A stretch of DNA of 64,000 nt from Cohnella sp. AR92 (GTDB lineage: Bacteria > Bacillota > Bacilli > Paenibacillales > Paenibacillaceae): NCBI RefSeq assembly GCF_003990975.1, contig NZ_RZJR01000005.1, positions 3,869 through 67,868 of the forward strand. The letters are read 5' to 3'. The notes beneath the pieces were generated by a model. The model saw only the letters and a list, made by a program, of their open reading frames with translations, was not told the origin of the DNA and ran no database searches. The position numbers were made by a program, and so were the translations under genes. Positions 25,926 through 35,240 of the stretch are shown piece by piece (within the stretch, counting starts at the first letter, position 1; each line of letters opens with the position of its first letter).

Positions 25926-28900
25926 ATGAAGGCGCTAATGAATACGTTTGCCACAGATCCCGAGCTGGTCTCTATCCTGTCGGGGATTCGGGGAGGCATG
26001 CGCGAACAGCTTGTCGCCGGGCTTACCGGGTCCGCAAGACAGGTCATGATAGCAGCGATGTACCGCGAGCTGCAGAGGCCCTTGCTTGTTGTGACGCATA
26101 ACATGTTCTCCGCCCAGAAGATGGCGGAGGATCTGCAAGAGTGCTTGTCCGAAGACGAGGTGCTGATCTATCCGGCTAACGAGCTGATAGCCGCGGAAAC
26201 GGCTATCTCAAGTCCGGAGACCTCGGCAAGGCGGATGGACGTACTGATACAACTCGCTGGAGGATTCCGCGGGGTTATTGTCGTGCCGTTCTCCGGGGTT
26301 CGCCGGTTCCAGCCGGATCGCCAGACGATCTCGCAAGCCATGATCTCTCTTAAAGTCGGCGATTCCTTGCCGATGAACCAATTCCTCGAGAAGATGATCG
26401 GGCTTGGCTACGAGCGGGTGGACCGCGTCGAACAGAAGGGGCATCTGAGCGTTCGCGGAGGCATTGCGGACTTCTATCCGCTGACGTCTCCGGTCGCCGT
26501 CCGGGTAGAATGGTTCGACGACGAGATCGATTCGATTCGGACGTTCGACCCTGCGGACCAGAGGTCGGTCGATAAGCTGGATACGTTCCTGGTTCGTCCG
26601 TGCCGGGAGATCATCGCCGATTCCAGGCGCTTCGCCAATGCGGCCCAGCATGCGAGCGAGCTGCTGGATATCCAGCTGTCCAAGATGACCGATCGGCAAG
26701 CCAAGGAGAAGCTTCAGACCGAAATGTCCAGAGAAATCGATTTCTTGAGACAGAACGTTTATTTCTCCGAAATCTATAAATATATTTCTTTGCTCTATCC
26801 GGAGAGACAGACCCTGCTGGATTACGTTCCGAAAGATACGCTTCTGCTCATGGATGAGCCGAATCGCCTGACCGAGACGGCGCGCCAGCTGGAGCGGGAC
26901 GAGATGGAATGGACGACCCACCTGCTGCAGCAGGGCAAGTCGCTTCCAAGCTTCGTTCTGGCTCTAAGCGCGGAGCAAAGCTTGTATCCAAAGATGTTCC
27001 AGGTCGTCTACCTGTCGCTGTTCGTCCGCCAGATTCCGCATACCCAGCCGCAGAATATCGTCAACTTCGTCTGCCGCTCCATGCAGAACTTCCATGGGCA
27101 GATGAACGTCCTTAAGACGGAGATGGAGCGTTGGCGCAAGAGCGGCTGCCATATCGTCATGCTGGCCGGCAACGCGGAGCGGGCCGACCGGATGAGGAGG
27201 GTGCTCGACGATTACCACATCGAGCTTCCGGATATCTCGGAAGGGAACCTTCAGAGCGGCTTCGAGCTGCCTTCCGTTAAGCTCGTCGTCATCACGGAAG
27301 GCGAGATGTTCACGCAGAAGCAGCGCAAGGCGCGCCGCGTGGATCGCCGGATGGACAATGCCGAGCGGATCAAGAGCTATACCGAGCTGAAGGTCGGAGA
27401 CTATGTCGTTCATCAGAACCATGGCATCGGCAAGTACCTGGGTATCGGAACGCTGGAGATCAATGGGATTCATAAGGATTATCTGCATGTCGTCTATGCC
27501 GGAGGAGACCGTCTCTCCATTCCGGTAGAGCAATTCGATCTCATTCAGAAGTATGTCGGATCGGACGAGAAGGAGCCGAAAGTCAGCAAGCTCGGCGGCT
27601 CCGAGTGGACGCGCGCGAAGACGAAGGCTCGCTCCTCCGTTAAGGATATCGCCGACGATCTCATTAAGCTGTACGCCGAGAGGCAAGCGACATCCGGCTT
27701 CGCCTTCGGCGAGGATACGCCATACCAGCAGGAATTCGAGGCGATGTTCCCGTACGAGGAGACGCCCGACCAGCTTCGCGCGATAGAAGAGATCAAGAAG
27801 GATATGCAACTTTCGCGGCCGATGGACCGTCTACTGTGCGGAGATGTCGGCTATGGCAAGACAGAGGTTGCGGTACGCGCCGCCTTCAAGGCGGCGATCG
27901 AGGGCAAGCAAGTCGCGGTGCTGGTTCCGACCACGATTCTGGCGCAGCAGCATTACGAGACGTTCCGCGAGCGGTTCTCCGGCTATCCGTTCCAGATACG
28001 GGTACTGAGCCGCTTCCGTTCCCGCAAGGAGCAGAACGAGACGATCAAGGGAGTCAAGGCCGGAACGGTCGACGTGGTGATCGGCACCCACCGCCTGCTC
28101 TCCCAGGATCTCGTATTCAAGGATCTCGGGCTTCTGATCGTCGACGAGGAGCAGAGGTTCGGCGTCTCCCACAAGGAGAAGCTGAAGCGGCTCAAGACGA
28201 ACGTCGACGTGCTGACCCTTACGGCGACGCCTATCCCGCGCACCTTGCATATGTCCATGCTCGGCGTCCGGGATCTGTCCGTTATCGAGACGCCTCCGGA
28301 GAACCGGTTCCCGGTGCAAACCTATGTCGTCGAGTACAGCCCGACTCTCGTTCGCGAAGCGATCGAGAGAGAGTTGGCCCGCAACGGCCAAGTCTACTTC
28401 CTCTACAATCGGGTCCAGGGCATCTACCAGATGGCGGAGCAGATCAACGCGCTCGTTCCCGATGCGCGCGTGGCCGTCGCTCACGGCCAGATGTCGGAGC
28501 AGGAGCTGGAGAGGACGATTCTCGACTTCCTTGACGGCGAATTCGACGTCCTGGTCAGCACGAGCATCATCGAGACGGGCGTCGACATTCCGAACGTCAA
28601 CACTCTTCTTGTTCACGACGCGGACAAGATGGGGTTGTCCCAGCTGTACCAGCTTCGCGGCCGGGTGGGCAGATCGAACCGCATCGCTTATGCTTACTTC
28701 ACTTATCAACGGGATAAGGTGCTTAACGAAATCGCCGAGAAAAGGCTGCAATCGATCAAGGAGTTCACCGAGCTGGGCTCGGGCTTCAAGATCGCCATGC
28801 GCGACCTCTCGATCCGCGGCGCCGGCAACCTACTGGGTGGGGAGCAGCACGGCTTCATCGCTTCGGTAGGCTTCGATCTCTACTCGCAGATGCTCGCGGA

Positions 28901-29450
28901 AGAGATTCAAGCTCGCAAGCTGGAGCGTTTCGGCAGCCAGGAGCAGCCGGAGATTCCGGTCAATACTCAGCTCGATCTTGGCGTGGATGCGTATCTGCCG
29001 CCGGAATATATCTACGACAGCATCCAGAAGATCGAGATCTACAAGAAGGTGGCGGCCGCCGCGTCGATGGACGACGTGACGGATATCTTCGACGAACTGA
29101 CCGACCGCTTCGGAGATCCTCCGAAGTCGGTCTTGAATTTGCTTGCGGTTGCCCGGCTCAAGGTATTCGGGCGCCAATACGGCATCGAGTCGATCAACAA
29201 GCGCGGAGACGAGGTTCTCATCAAGATCGAAGCCCGCCGCCGCGAGCTGATGGACGAGACCAAGCTGAAGGCGCTCGAGCAGAAGCTCAAAGGCAAACTC
29301 CAGTTGCAGAGCATGTCCCCCCAGCCGACGATGAAGCTGTTCGTTCGAGGCATGAACGACGACGCCATGTTGGCATTTGTCGAAGAGTTTCTGGTACAAT
29401 ACAAAGAAGTGAACAAAATTAAGGGGGAATTACAGGATGTCGCACCCTAA
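25926..29450 (+). CDS. mfd: Transcription-repair coupling factor Mfd
   Basis: A 1174-residue ATP-driven translocase that removes RNA polymerase stalled at DNA lesions and recruits UvrA. The N-terminal UvrB-like part covers about 1-380, the RNA polymerase-interacting domain lies near 480-545 (LKVGDYVVHQNHGIGKYLGI), and RecG-like helicase motifs follow: LLCGDVGYGKTEVA (Walker A, near 637), IVDEEQRFG (DEEQ, near 738), LTATPIPRTL and QLRGRVGRSN. The C-terminal TRCF domain is complete (TQLDLGVDAYLPPEYI). ATG 25926 with aaagggg gives the usual family length; an upstream in-frame start adds 25 residues without support. It overlaps the next gene by 14 bases. Confidence 0.96.
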   Translation: MKALMNTFATDPELVSILSGIRGGMREQLVAGLTGSARQVMIAAMYRELQRPLLVVTHNMFSAQKMAEDLQECLSEDEVLIYPANELIAAETAISSPETSARRMDVLIQLAGGFRGVIVVPFSGVRRFQPDRQTISQAMISLKVGDSLPMNQFLEKMIGLGYERVDRVEQKGHLSVRGGIADFYPLTSPVAVRVEWFDDEIDSIRTFDPADQRSVDKLDTFLVRPCREIIADSRRFANAAQHASELLDIQLSKMTDRQAKEKLQTEMSREIDFLRQNVYFSEIYKYISLLYPERQTLLDYVPKDTLLLMDEPNRLTETARQLERDEMEWTTHLLQQGKSLPSFVLALSAEQSLYPKMFQVVYLSLFVRQIPHTQPQNIVNFVCRSMQNFHGQMNVLKTEMERWRKSGCHIVMLAGNAERADRMRRVLDDYHIELPDISEGNLQSGFELPSVKLVVITEGEMFTQKQRKARRVDRRMDNAERIKSYTELKVGDYVVHQNHGIGKYLGIGTLEINGIHKDYLHVVYAGGDRLSIPVEQFDLIQKYVGSDEKEPKVSKLGGSEWTRAKTKARSSVKDIADDLIKLYAERQATSGFAFGEDTPYQQEFEAMFPYEETPDQLRAIEEIKKDMQLSRPMDRLLCGDVGYGKTEVAVRAAFKAAIEGKQVAVLVPTTILAQQHYETFRERFSGYPFQIRVLSRFRSRKEQNETIKGVKAGTVDVVIGTHRLLSQDLVFKDLGLLIVDEEQRFGVSHKEKLKRLKTNVDVLTLTATPIPRTLHMSMLGVRDLSVIETPPENRFPVQTYVVEYSPTLVREAIERELARNGQVYFLYNRVQGIYQMAEQINALVPDARVAVAHGQMSEQELERTILDFLDGEFDVLVSTSIIETGVDIPNVNTLLVHDADKMGLSQLYQLRGRVGRSNRIAYAYFTYQRDKVLNEIAEKRLQSIKEFTELGSGFKIAMRDLSIRGAGNLLGGEQHGFIASVGFDLYSQMLAEEIQARKLERFGSQEQPEIPVNTQLDLGVDAYLPPEYIYDSIQKIEIYKKVAAAASMDDVTDIFDELTDRFGDPPKSVLNLLAVARLKVFGRQYGIESINKRGDEVLIKIEARRRELMDETKLKALEQKLKGKLQLQSMSPQPTMKLFVRGMNDDAMLAFVEEFLVQYKEVNKIKGELQDVAP

Positions 29451-30510
29451 GCGCAGCTCCTATGGCCGGTTTGCGATCATGCTGCTGGTCGTCGGGCTGA
29501 TCGTCAGCTTAGCCGCTGGCTGCGGGAAGAAAGAGAACGGTAAAAAGGTCATAGCGGAATACGAAGGCGGACAAGTTACCGCTGACGAATTCAAGTCCTA
29601 TAAGACGTTCCTGAAGGTCGTTAACCCGACTTACGCAAGCATTATGGAAGAGGATTCCGTTCAAGAAAGCATCCTGACTTCATACATCGGGTTCAAGATT
29701 CTTGGCGATCGCGCATCCGACGAAGCCAAGAAGCAAGGGACAGAGACGGCGAACACGCAATTCGATTCGATGAAGAAGCAGATCGAAGCGGATGCGAACA
29801 CGAAGAAGTCGGTCGAGGACCTCATGAAGGAAGGCGGCCTGACCTACGATCAGCTGAAGACCTTCATGACCAGCCAGCTTATCGCGATGCAGGACGCCGA
29901 TCTGAAGGTGACGGACGATCAGATCTCCACCTACTATAACGAGAACAAGGCTTCGTTTAATTACGCGACCGTACGCCACATTCTGATCGGCTTCACGGAT
30001 AAGGACGGCAAGACTCGCGAGAAGGCCGACGCGCTGAAGCTCGCGCAAGAAGTGAAGCAGAAGCTGGTGGACGGCGGCGACTGGAAGGAACTGGCGAAGC
30101 AATACTCCGACGATACCGGTTCTTCCGAGAACGGCGGCCTGTATGAGAAGGTCAACCCGGACAACTGGGTCGAAGAATTCAAGAAAGCGGCCAACACGCA
30201 GCCGCTGAACGAGATCGGCGATCCGGTGGAGACCGAATACGGCTATCACGTCATCAAGGTGGAAGCCCGCGGCACGAAGACGCTGGAAGAATCCAAGGAG
30301 ACGATCAAATCGACGCTCAGCAACCAGATCATCGACAAGTTCATGTCGGACGAGCTGCCGGGCCTGATCAAGAAGATGGACGTCGTCAAGCCTAGCGCTT
30401 CCCCGTCGGCAAGCGCATCGCCATCGGCATCCGCTTCGGCAAGCCCGTCGGCGAGCCCATCGGCATCCCCGAGCCCGGAAGCTTCCGCTTCGGCGTCGGC
30501 GAGCAAGTAA
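29437..30510 (+). CDS. PrsA-like peptidyl-prolyl isomerase lipoprotein
   Basis: A 357-residue lipoprotein foldase. The signal peptide ends with lipobox LAAGC (Cys near residue 28), then a SurA-like helical N-domain (about 40-175) and a parvulin PPIC domain (about 178-285; TVRHILIGF, LAKQYSDDTGSSENGG, EYGYHVIKV). It should fold exported proteins at the outer face of the membrane. The last 45 residues are a Ser/Ala/Pro repeat tail (SASPSASAS-type), probably a flexible wall-spanning segment. It starts within the end of mfd (aagggggaattacagg before the ATG), so it is co-translated with mfd, a pairing not found in B. subtilis. Confidence 0.9.
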   Translation: MSHPKRSSYGRFAIMLLVVGLIVSLAAGCGKKENGKKVIAEYEGGQVTADEFKSYKTFLKVVNPTYASIMEEDSVQESILTSYIGFKILGDRASDEAKKQGTETANTQFDSMKKQIEADANTKKSVEDLMKEGGLTYDQLKTFMTSQLIAMQDADLKVTDDQISTYYNENKASFNYATVRHILIGFTDKDGKTREKADALKLAQEVKQKLVDGGDWKELAKQYSDDTGSSENGGLYEKVNPDNWVEEFKKAANTQPLNEIGDPVETEYGYHVIKVEARGTKTLEESKETIKSTLSNQIIDKFMSDELPGLIKKMDVVKPSASPSASASPSASASASPSASPSASPSPEASASASASK

Positions 30511-30530
30511 TCGAATAGCCAAACCGCACA

Positions 30531-30565
30531 TAAGCCTCAGGATCCAAATCGGATCCTGAGGCTTA
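30531..30565 (+). terminator. Strong hairpin after the PrsA-like gene
   Basis: A perfect 15-bp stem (taagcctcaggatcc / ggatcctgaggctta) with a five-base loop; the T run is poor (ttcc). It most likely ends the mfd-prsA transcript. Confidence 0.75.
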
Positions 30566-30637
30566 TTCCATGTTCTGTCGAAATCCCGAATGGAATGCGC
30601 TTTCCTTATAATCCAAACGGATGGCTGGCGAATAGTA

Positions 30638-30654
30638 TGTTATATAACATTACA
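30638..30654. promoter_or_regulatory. GlnR/TnrA-like box 1
   Basis: TGTTA, seven bases, TTACA: an exact match to TGTNA-N7-TNACA, the nitrogen-control site of GlnR and TnrA in Firmicutes. It lies 121 bases before the -35 of the urtA promoter. Confidence 0.6.
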
Positions 30655-30690
30655 CAACTTAGAAAATCAGAGGTCTAATTGCCTAAATAG

Positions 30691-30707
30691 CGTAATTAAA
30701 TATAACG
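30691..30707. promoter_or_regulatory. GlnR/TnrA-like box 2 (degenerate)
   Basis: CGTAA, seven bases, TAACG: matches the GlnR/TnrA pattern except for the outer base on each side. It is symmetrical and lies between box 1 and the promoter. Confidence 0.4.
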
Positions 30708-30763
30708 TATAAGGCGCGAAAAAAAGAAGAAAAACTGAACAACAGGCGAACTAGCACTATTTT

Positions 30764-30804
30764 TGTTAGGTTTATTGACGCAATTGTTAGCCTCCCCCTA
30801 TAAT
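30764..30804 (+). promoter_or_regulatory. urtA promoter overlapped by GlnR/TnrA-like box 3
   Basis: TTGACG at 30775-30780, 18-base spacer and TATAAT at 30799-30804 make a good sigma-A promoter. TGTTA-N7-TGACG at 30764-30780 matches the GlnR/TnrA site but for its last base and covers the -35 hexamer, a position suited to repression. The rest of the 30566-30887 gap shows only the two boxes listed separately. Confidence 0.6.
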
Positions 30805-30887
30805 TGGCTCACGAACGGTCGGACTCATTCCGAGCCTGAATGTTCGGATATAGAGAATAAACCAATAGGATGGGGAGTGTATGAAGG

Positions 30888-32183
30888 ATGGGGAGAGGTT
30901 GGCTGAAGGGTTCCGTGATTCTGATTGCGCTAGGCATGGTCTTGGCGGCTTGCGGCAGCAACAATAATAATCAAGGAGCCGCATCGCCGTCCGCTTCCTC
31001 GCCTACGCCGTCGGCATCGCCGTCTGAATCGGCATCAGGCGAGGCAAGTCCGGCAGCTAACGATGGCGGAACGGTGAAGGTAGGGGTGCTTCACTCCCTA
31101 AGCGGTACGATGGCGATCAGCGAGGTGTCCGTCAAGGATGCGGAGCTGCTTGCCATCGACGAGATCAACGCGAAGGGCGGAGTACTAGGCAAGAAGATCG
31201 AGCCGGTTATCGAAGACGGCGCGTCCGACTGGCCGACCTTCGCCGAGAAGGCGCGCAAGCTGATCTCGGAAGACAAGGTGGCGACGGTGTTCGGCGGCTG
31301 GACGTCCGCGAGCCGCAAAGCCATGCTGCCGGTCTTCGAGGAATTGAAGGGGCTTCTCTGGTACCCGGTCCAGTACGAAGGGATGGAGAGTTCTCCTAAT
31401 ATCTTCTACACCGGCGCGACGACGAACCAGCAGATTGTCCCTGCGGTCGATTGGCTGCTAGAGAACAAGGGCAAGAAGTTCTACCTCCTCGGCTCCGACT
31501 ATGTCTTCCCCCAAACGGCCAACAAGATTATCAAAGCCCAGCTCAAAGCCAAGGGCGGAGAACTCGTCGGCGAAGAATACACTCCTCTCGGCCATACCGA
31601 CTATTCCACGATCATCGCCAAGATTCAAGCAGCGAAGCCGGACGTCGTGTTCAACACGCTGAACGGCGACAGCAACGTAGCTTTCTTCAAGCAATTGAAG
31701 GATGCGGGCATAACCTCCAAGGACCTCACGACCTTGTCCGTGAGCATCGCCGAAGAAGAAGCGCGCGGGATCGGCCCCGACATTCTTCAAGGACACCTCG
31801 TCGCCTGGAACTACTACCAGACGACCGATACGCCGGAGAACAAGACGTTCGTCGAGAACTACAAGAAGAAATACGGCTCCGACCGGGTGACCGACGATCC
31901 GATCGAAGCCGGCTACGTCGCCGTCTACTTGTGGGCGGCAGCCGTCGAGAAGGCCGGTTCGTTCGACGTCGACAAGGTTAAGGCAGCGGCCAAGGGAGTC
32001 GAATTCAACGCTCCGGAGGGCAAGGTGACGATCGACGGCGATAACCAGCATATCCTGAAGACCGTCCGCATCGGAGAGCTGCAGGCCGACGGAATGATCA
32101 AGGAGCTGTGGAATTCCGGCAGCCCCGTCGTGCCGGACCCTTACCTCAAAACCTACGATTGGGCGGCAGGTTTAAGCAAATAA
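30888..32183 (+). CDS. urtA: Urea/amide-type ABC transporter substrate-binding lipoprotein (UrtA family)
   Basis: A 431-residue lipoprotein of the AmiC/UrtA class. The lipobox VLAACG puts the lipid Cys near residue 23; a Ser/Pro/Ala-rich linker (about 32-58) follows, and the ligand-binding Leu/Ile/Val-type fold runs from [15 protein letters not shown]. Motifs such as [38 protein letters not shown] and [15 protein letters not shown] are those of the urea-binding UrtA group. It delivers substrate to UrtBC. The substrate could be urea, but homologous systems beside guanidine hydrolases make guanidine possible. It starts the urt operon behind a nitrogen-type promoter. Confidence 0.9.
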   Translation: MGRGWLKGSVILIALGMVLAACGSNNNNQGAASPSASSPTPSASPSESASGEASPAANDGGTVKVGVLHSLSGTMAISEVSVKDAELLAIDEINAKGGVLGKKIEPVIEDGASDWPTFAEKARKLISEDKVATVFGGWTSASRKAMLPVFEELKGLLWYPVQYEGMESSPNIFYTGATTNQQIVPAVDWLLENKGKKFYLLGSDYVFPQTANKIIKAQLKAKGGELVGEEYTPLGHTDYSTIIAKIQAAKPDVVFNTLNGDSNVAFFKQLKDAGITSKDLTTLSVSIAEEEARGIGPDILQGHLVAWNYYQTTDTPENKTFVENYKKKYGSDRVTDDPIEAGYVAVYLWAAAVEKAGSFDVDKVKAAAKGVEFNAPEGKVTIDGDNQHILKTVRIGELQADGMIKELWNSGSPVVPDPYLKTYDWAAGLSK

Positions 32184-32271
32184 CCGCGCGGCGCACTCAA
32201 TAAGAACGGTGGCTATTAAGAACGATAGCTAACGAAGGGCGAATCGGATTCTCGGATTCGCAAGCAACGCA

Positions 32272-32350
32272 GCATTCGCAATCAGCATTCACAATCAGCA
32301 TTCACAATCAGTGTTCGCCATACTGCATTCGCAATCGGCATTCACCAGCG
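32272..32350 (+). repeat. Tandem 13-bp repeat between urtA and urtB
   Basis: About six units of the type gcattcacaatca follow each other (32272, 32285, 32298 nearly identical; later ones degenerate). The units lie in the 250-base non-coding gap between urtA and urtB, which shows no other clear signal. Confidence 0.75.
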
Positions 32351-32434
32351 AAGGGAGCCCCACCTCGGCCGCCGCGCCGATCCGGGGGACCCTTCGCTTG
32401 CACCGTCAATGGAAGCGGCCGGGGAGGGAACGGA

Positions 32435-33340
32435 ATGGCTTTGTGGCTTACGCAATTGTTCAACGGGCTAAGCGTCAGCTCCATCCTGCTGTTGATCGCG
32501 CTCGGCTTGGCGATTACCTTCGGTCTGATGCGCGTCATCAACATGGCGCACGGCGAATTCATCATGATCGGCGCCTACGCGGCGTATCTCATGCAGAAGA
32601 TCTTCCAAGACTCGCTCCCGGGAAGCTGGTTCGGCGCTTATTTTCCGCTCGCCATCGTCTTCAGCTTCGTCCTGGCCTTCACGATCGGCTACCTTCTCGA
32701 AACGACGCTCATTCGCTTCCTGTACGGGAGACCGCTGGACAGCTTGCTGGCGACCTGGGGAGTCGGATTGGTTCTGCAGCAGCTGGCCCGTTCGATCTTC
32801 GGAGCGCCGAACGTGGGCGTGACCAGTCCGTCCTGGCTGGATGGGGGCTTGAGGGTGATGACGGGCGTCGTGTTCCCCTATAAGCGGCTCTTTATCATCG
32901 GATTGGTCATCCTCTGCCTGCTCGCGATGTACTTCTACATTTACCGCAGCAATCCGGGGCGCCGAATGCAGGCGGTCATGCAGAATCGGGACATGGCGGC
33001 GTGTCTTGGCATCTCCACGCGGAGAGTCGACTCCACCACCTTCGCGATCGGCTCGGGCATCGCCGGGATCGCGGGCTGCGCCCTGACGCTGATCGGCCCG
33101 ATCGGCCCGACGATCGGAACGAATTACATCATCGACGCGTTCATGGTGGTCGTGCTCGGAGGCGTCGGCAAGCTGGCGGGAACGCTGGTCGGCGCGCTCG
33201 GCATCGGCATGCTGAACATGCTCTTCGAGTGGTGGACGACAGCCTCGCTCGGCAAGGTGCTCGTGTTCCTCTGCATCGTGGCGTTCCTGCAGTGGAAGCC
33301 GATGGGCCTGTTCGCGGTCCGCTCTCGTTCGCTGGATTAG
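32435..33340 (+). CDS. urtB: Urea-type ABC transporter permease UrtB
   Basis: A 301-residue inner-membrane permease of the LivH/UrtB family with about eight hydrophobic segments. [20 protein letters not shown] near residue 30 is the family signature, and the loop for ATPase contact ([15 protein letters not shown]) is near residue 182. It pairs with UrtC to form the pore. ggggaggg lies before ATG 32435. The gap to urtA (250 bases with repeats) is larger than the other gaps in the operon and may lower or tune expression relative to urtA. Confidence 0.93.
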   Translation: MALWLTQLFNGLSVSSILLLIALGLAITFGLMRVINMAHGEFIMIGAYAAYLMQKIFQDSLPGSWFGAYFPLAIVFSFVLAFTIGYLLETTLIRFLYGRPLDSLLATWGVGLVLQQLARSIFGAPNVGVTSPSWLDGGLRVMTGVVFPYKRLFIIGLVILCLLAMYFYIYRSNPGRRMQAVMQNRDMAACLGISTRRVDSTTFAIGSGIAGIAGCALTLIGPIGPTIGTNYIIDAFMVVVLGGVGKLAGTLVGALGIGMLNMLFEWWTTASLGKVLVFLCIVAFLQWKPMGLFAVRSRSLD

Positions 33341-33370
33341 CTTGCTAACATGGGAAGGAGGAGGAACGCC

Positions 33371-34504
33371 ATGAACGCATGGAACGCCATGCTGTCTGCC
33401 ATCTCGCTGCCCCGCGGCAAGCTCTGGCTGTTAGCCGGCTACGGAGCCGCGCTTGCCGTTCTGCTCACGGCTCCTCTCTATCTGAGCGACTTCCGCTTGA
33501 ACATCCTGGCGAAGTGCCTCGCCTTCGCCATCGCGGCGCTCGGCCTCGATCTCTTATGGGGCTATACGGGCATCCTGAGCCTCGGACACGGGGTGTTCTT
33601 CGGACTCGGCGGCTATGCCATGGCGATGCACCTGAAGCTGGTCGCGAGCGGGGATCGGCTTCCCGACTTCATGGACTGGACCGGGGTCACGAAGCTGCCC
33701 TGGTTCTGGGAGCCGTTCCGGTACGCCGGGTTCGCCATTCTGATGGGCATCGTCATCCCGTCCGTCCTCGCGTTGATCCTGGGCTTCTTCACGTTCCGCA
33801 ACCGCATCAAAGGAGTTTATTTTACCATCCTCACGCAAGCGCTCGTCATCATAACCGTCACGCTGTTCGTCGGCCAGCAGAAGTACACCGGCGGCACGAA
33901 CGGCTTGACCGGTTACGCGGAGCTGTTCGGCGTGCCGCTCAGGAATGCGGGAATGAAGAACGCTCTCTACTTCGCGACGGTAGCCGCTCTCCTCGCCGCC
34001 TTTCTCCTCTGCCGGTATCTGGTCAAGAGCCGCCTGGGCAAGGTGCTCCGGGCCATCCGCGACGGCGAGAACCGCGTGCGGTTCCTCGGCTTCGACCCGT
34101 CCGTCTACCAGATGGCGGCGTTCGCGGTCTCCGCCGGACTCGCCGGCTTGGCGGGAATGCTCTTCGTGCTTCATGTCGGCATCATCTCTCCATCGATGAT
34201 GGCGATCGTTCCTTCGGTCGAGATGGTCCTGTGGGTCGCGATCGGAGGAAGAGGAACGCTTGTCGGGGCTGTTATCGGAGCTATCGTCATCAACGAGGCG
34301 AAGAGCGGTCTCAGCGAATCGTTCCCGGATATATGGACTTTTTTCCTCGGGGCGTTGTTCATTCTAGTTACGGTATTCCTGCCGGGCGGCCTGGTCGGCC
34401 TCTTCCGGCAGGCGAGTCAGAGATTCCGAAGGAGGGAACCAGCGCATGAGCACGACGCAATCGACGTCAGTCCTGTCCTGCGAGAAGGTAACCGTAGCGT
34501 TTGA
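33371..34504 (+). CDS. urtC: Urea-type ABC transporter permease UrtC
   Basis: A 377-residue permease of the LivM/UrtC family. Conserved parts are YTGILSLGHGVFFGLGGYAMAMHL near residue 60, VYFTILTQALVIITV near residue 150, and the EAA-like loop RAIRDGENRVRFLGFDP near residue 226. ATG 33371 has aaggaggagg directly before it. Its last 59 bases overlap the start of urtD, and the C-terminal extension after the last membrane segment (FRRREPAHEHDAIDVS) is read from the overlap. Confidence 0.93.
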   Translation: MNAWNAMLSAISLPRGKLWLLAGYGAALAVLLTAPLYLSDFRLNILAKCLAFAIAALGLDLLWGYTGILSLGHGVFFGLGGYAMAMHLKLVASGDRLPDFMDWTGVTKLPWFWEPFRYAGFAILMGIVIPSVLALILGFFTFRNRIKGVYFTILTQALVIITVTLFVGQQKYTGGTNGLTGYAELFGVPLRNAGMKNALYFATVAALLAAFLLCRYLVKSRLGKVLRAIRDGENRVRFLGFDPSVYQMAAFAVSAGLAGLAGMLFVLHVGIISPSMMAIVPSVEMVLWVAIGGRGTLVGAVIGAIVINEAKSGLSESFPDIWTFFLGALFILVTVFLPGGLVGLFRQASQRFRRREPAHEHDAIDVSPVLREGNRSV

Positions 34505-35240
34505 CGGCTTCAAGGCGGTTCAAGAGATGGACCTGACGATTCTGCCGGGAGAGCTCCGCTTCCTGATCGGCCCGAACGGCGCCGGCAAAACAACGATGCT
34601 GGACGTCATCTGCGGCAAGGTGAAGCCGGTCGGCGGCAAAGTCGTCTTCAACGGCAGGCACGGCGCGGTCGATGTGACGAAGCGGAAGGAGCACGCGATC
34701 GCGGAGCTGGGCATCGGGCGGAAGTTCCAGACCCCATCGATCTTCTCCGGGCTTACGGTGGAGGAGAATCTGGAGATCTCCATGTCCCAGAAGCGCGGGG
34801 TATTCGCCGCCCTGCGGGCGAAGATGTCGAAGTTCGACCGGATGCGGATCGAGACCGAACTGGACCTGATCGGGCTCCAAGCGAAGAAGCGGCAGCGCGC
34901 GGGGCTGCTCTCGCATGGGGAGAAGCAGTGGCTGGAGATCGGGATGATGCTGCTGCAGGAGCCGGAGATTCTGCTGCTCGACGAACCGGTGGCCGGCATG
35001 ACCGACAAGGAGACGGAGAAGACCGGGGAGCTGCTGAAGCAGATCGTCCGCAAGCGCACGGTCGTCGTCGTCGAGCACGACATGGAATTCGTCCGCCGCT
35101 TCGCGAGCTCGGTAACGGTCATGCACGAAGGGAAGCTTCTGAAGGAAGGCAGCATGGACGAGGTGCAGCGGGACGACCGGGTGGCCGAGGTTTATCTGGG
35201 CAGAAGGCGGGATGCCGATGTTATCGGTTCAACAGCTTGA
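34446..35240 (+). CDS. urtD: Urea-type ABC transporter ATPase UrtD
   Basis: A 264-residue LivG-type ATPase. Walker A is IGPNGAGKTT near residue 42, the signature region reads LLSHGEKQWLEIGMML near residue 156 and Walker B ILLLDEPVAGMT near residue 178; the H-loop is EHDMEF. The SHGEKQWLEIGM form is typical of UrtD. It overlaps urtC by 59 bases and urtE by 29 bases, so the three are translated together. Confidence 0.93.
   Translation: MSTTQSTSVLSCEKVTVAFDGFKAVQEMDLTILPGELRFLIGPNGAGKTTMLDVICGKVKPVGGKVVFNGRHGAVDVTKRKEHAIAELGIGRKFQTPSIFSGLTVEENLEISMSQKRGVFAALRAKMSKFDRMRIETELDLIGLQAKKRQRAGLLSHGEKQWLEIGMMLLQEPEILLLDEPVAGMTDKETEKTGELLKQIVRKRTVVVVEHDMEFVRRFASSVTVMHEGKLLKEGSMDEVQRDDRVAEVYLGRRRDADVIGSTA

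Noticed and set aside
30531..30565. Hairpin considered as an IS or transposon end
   Set aside because: A perfect stem directly after a stop codon is better explained as a terminator, and no second copy is seen.
30566..30887. Possible guanidine (ykkC-type) riboswitch before urtA
   Set aside because: I looked for the conserved ykkC blocks because of the guanidine hypothesis; the 80-base leader after the promoter does not contain them.
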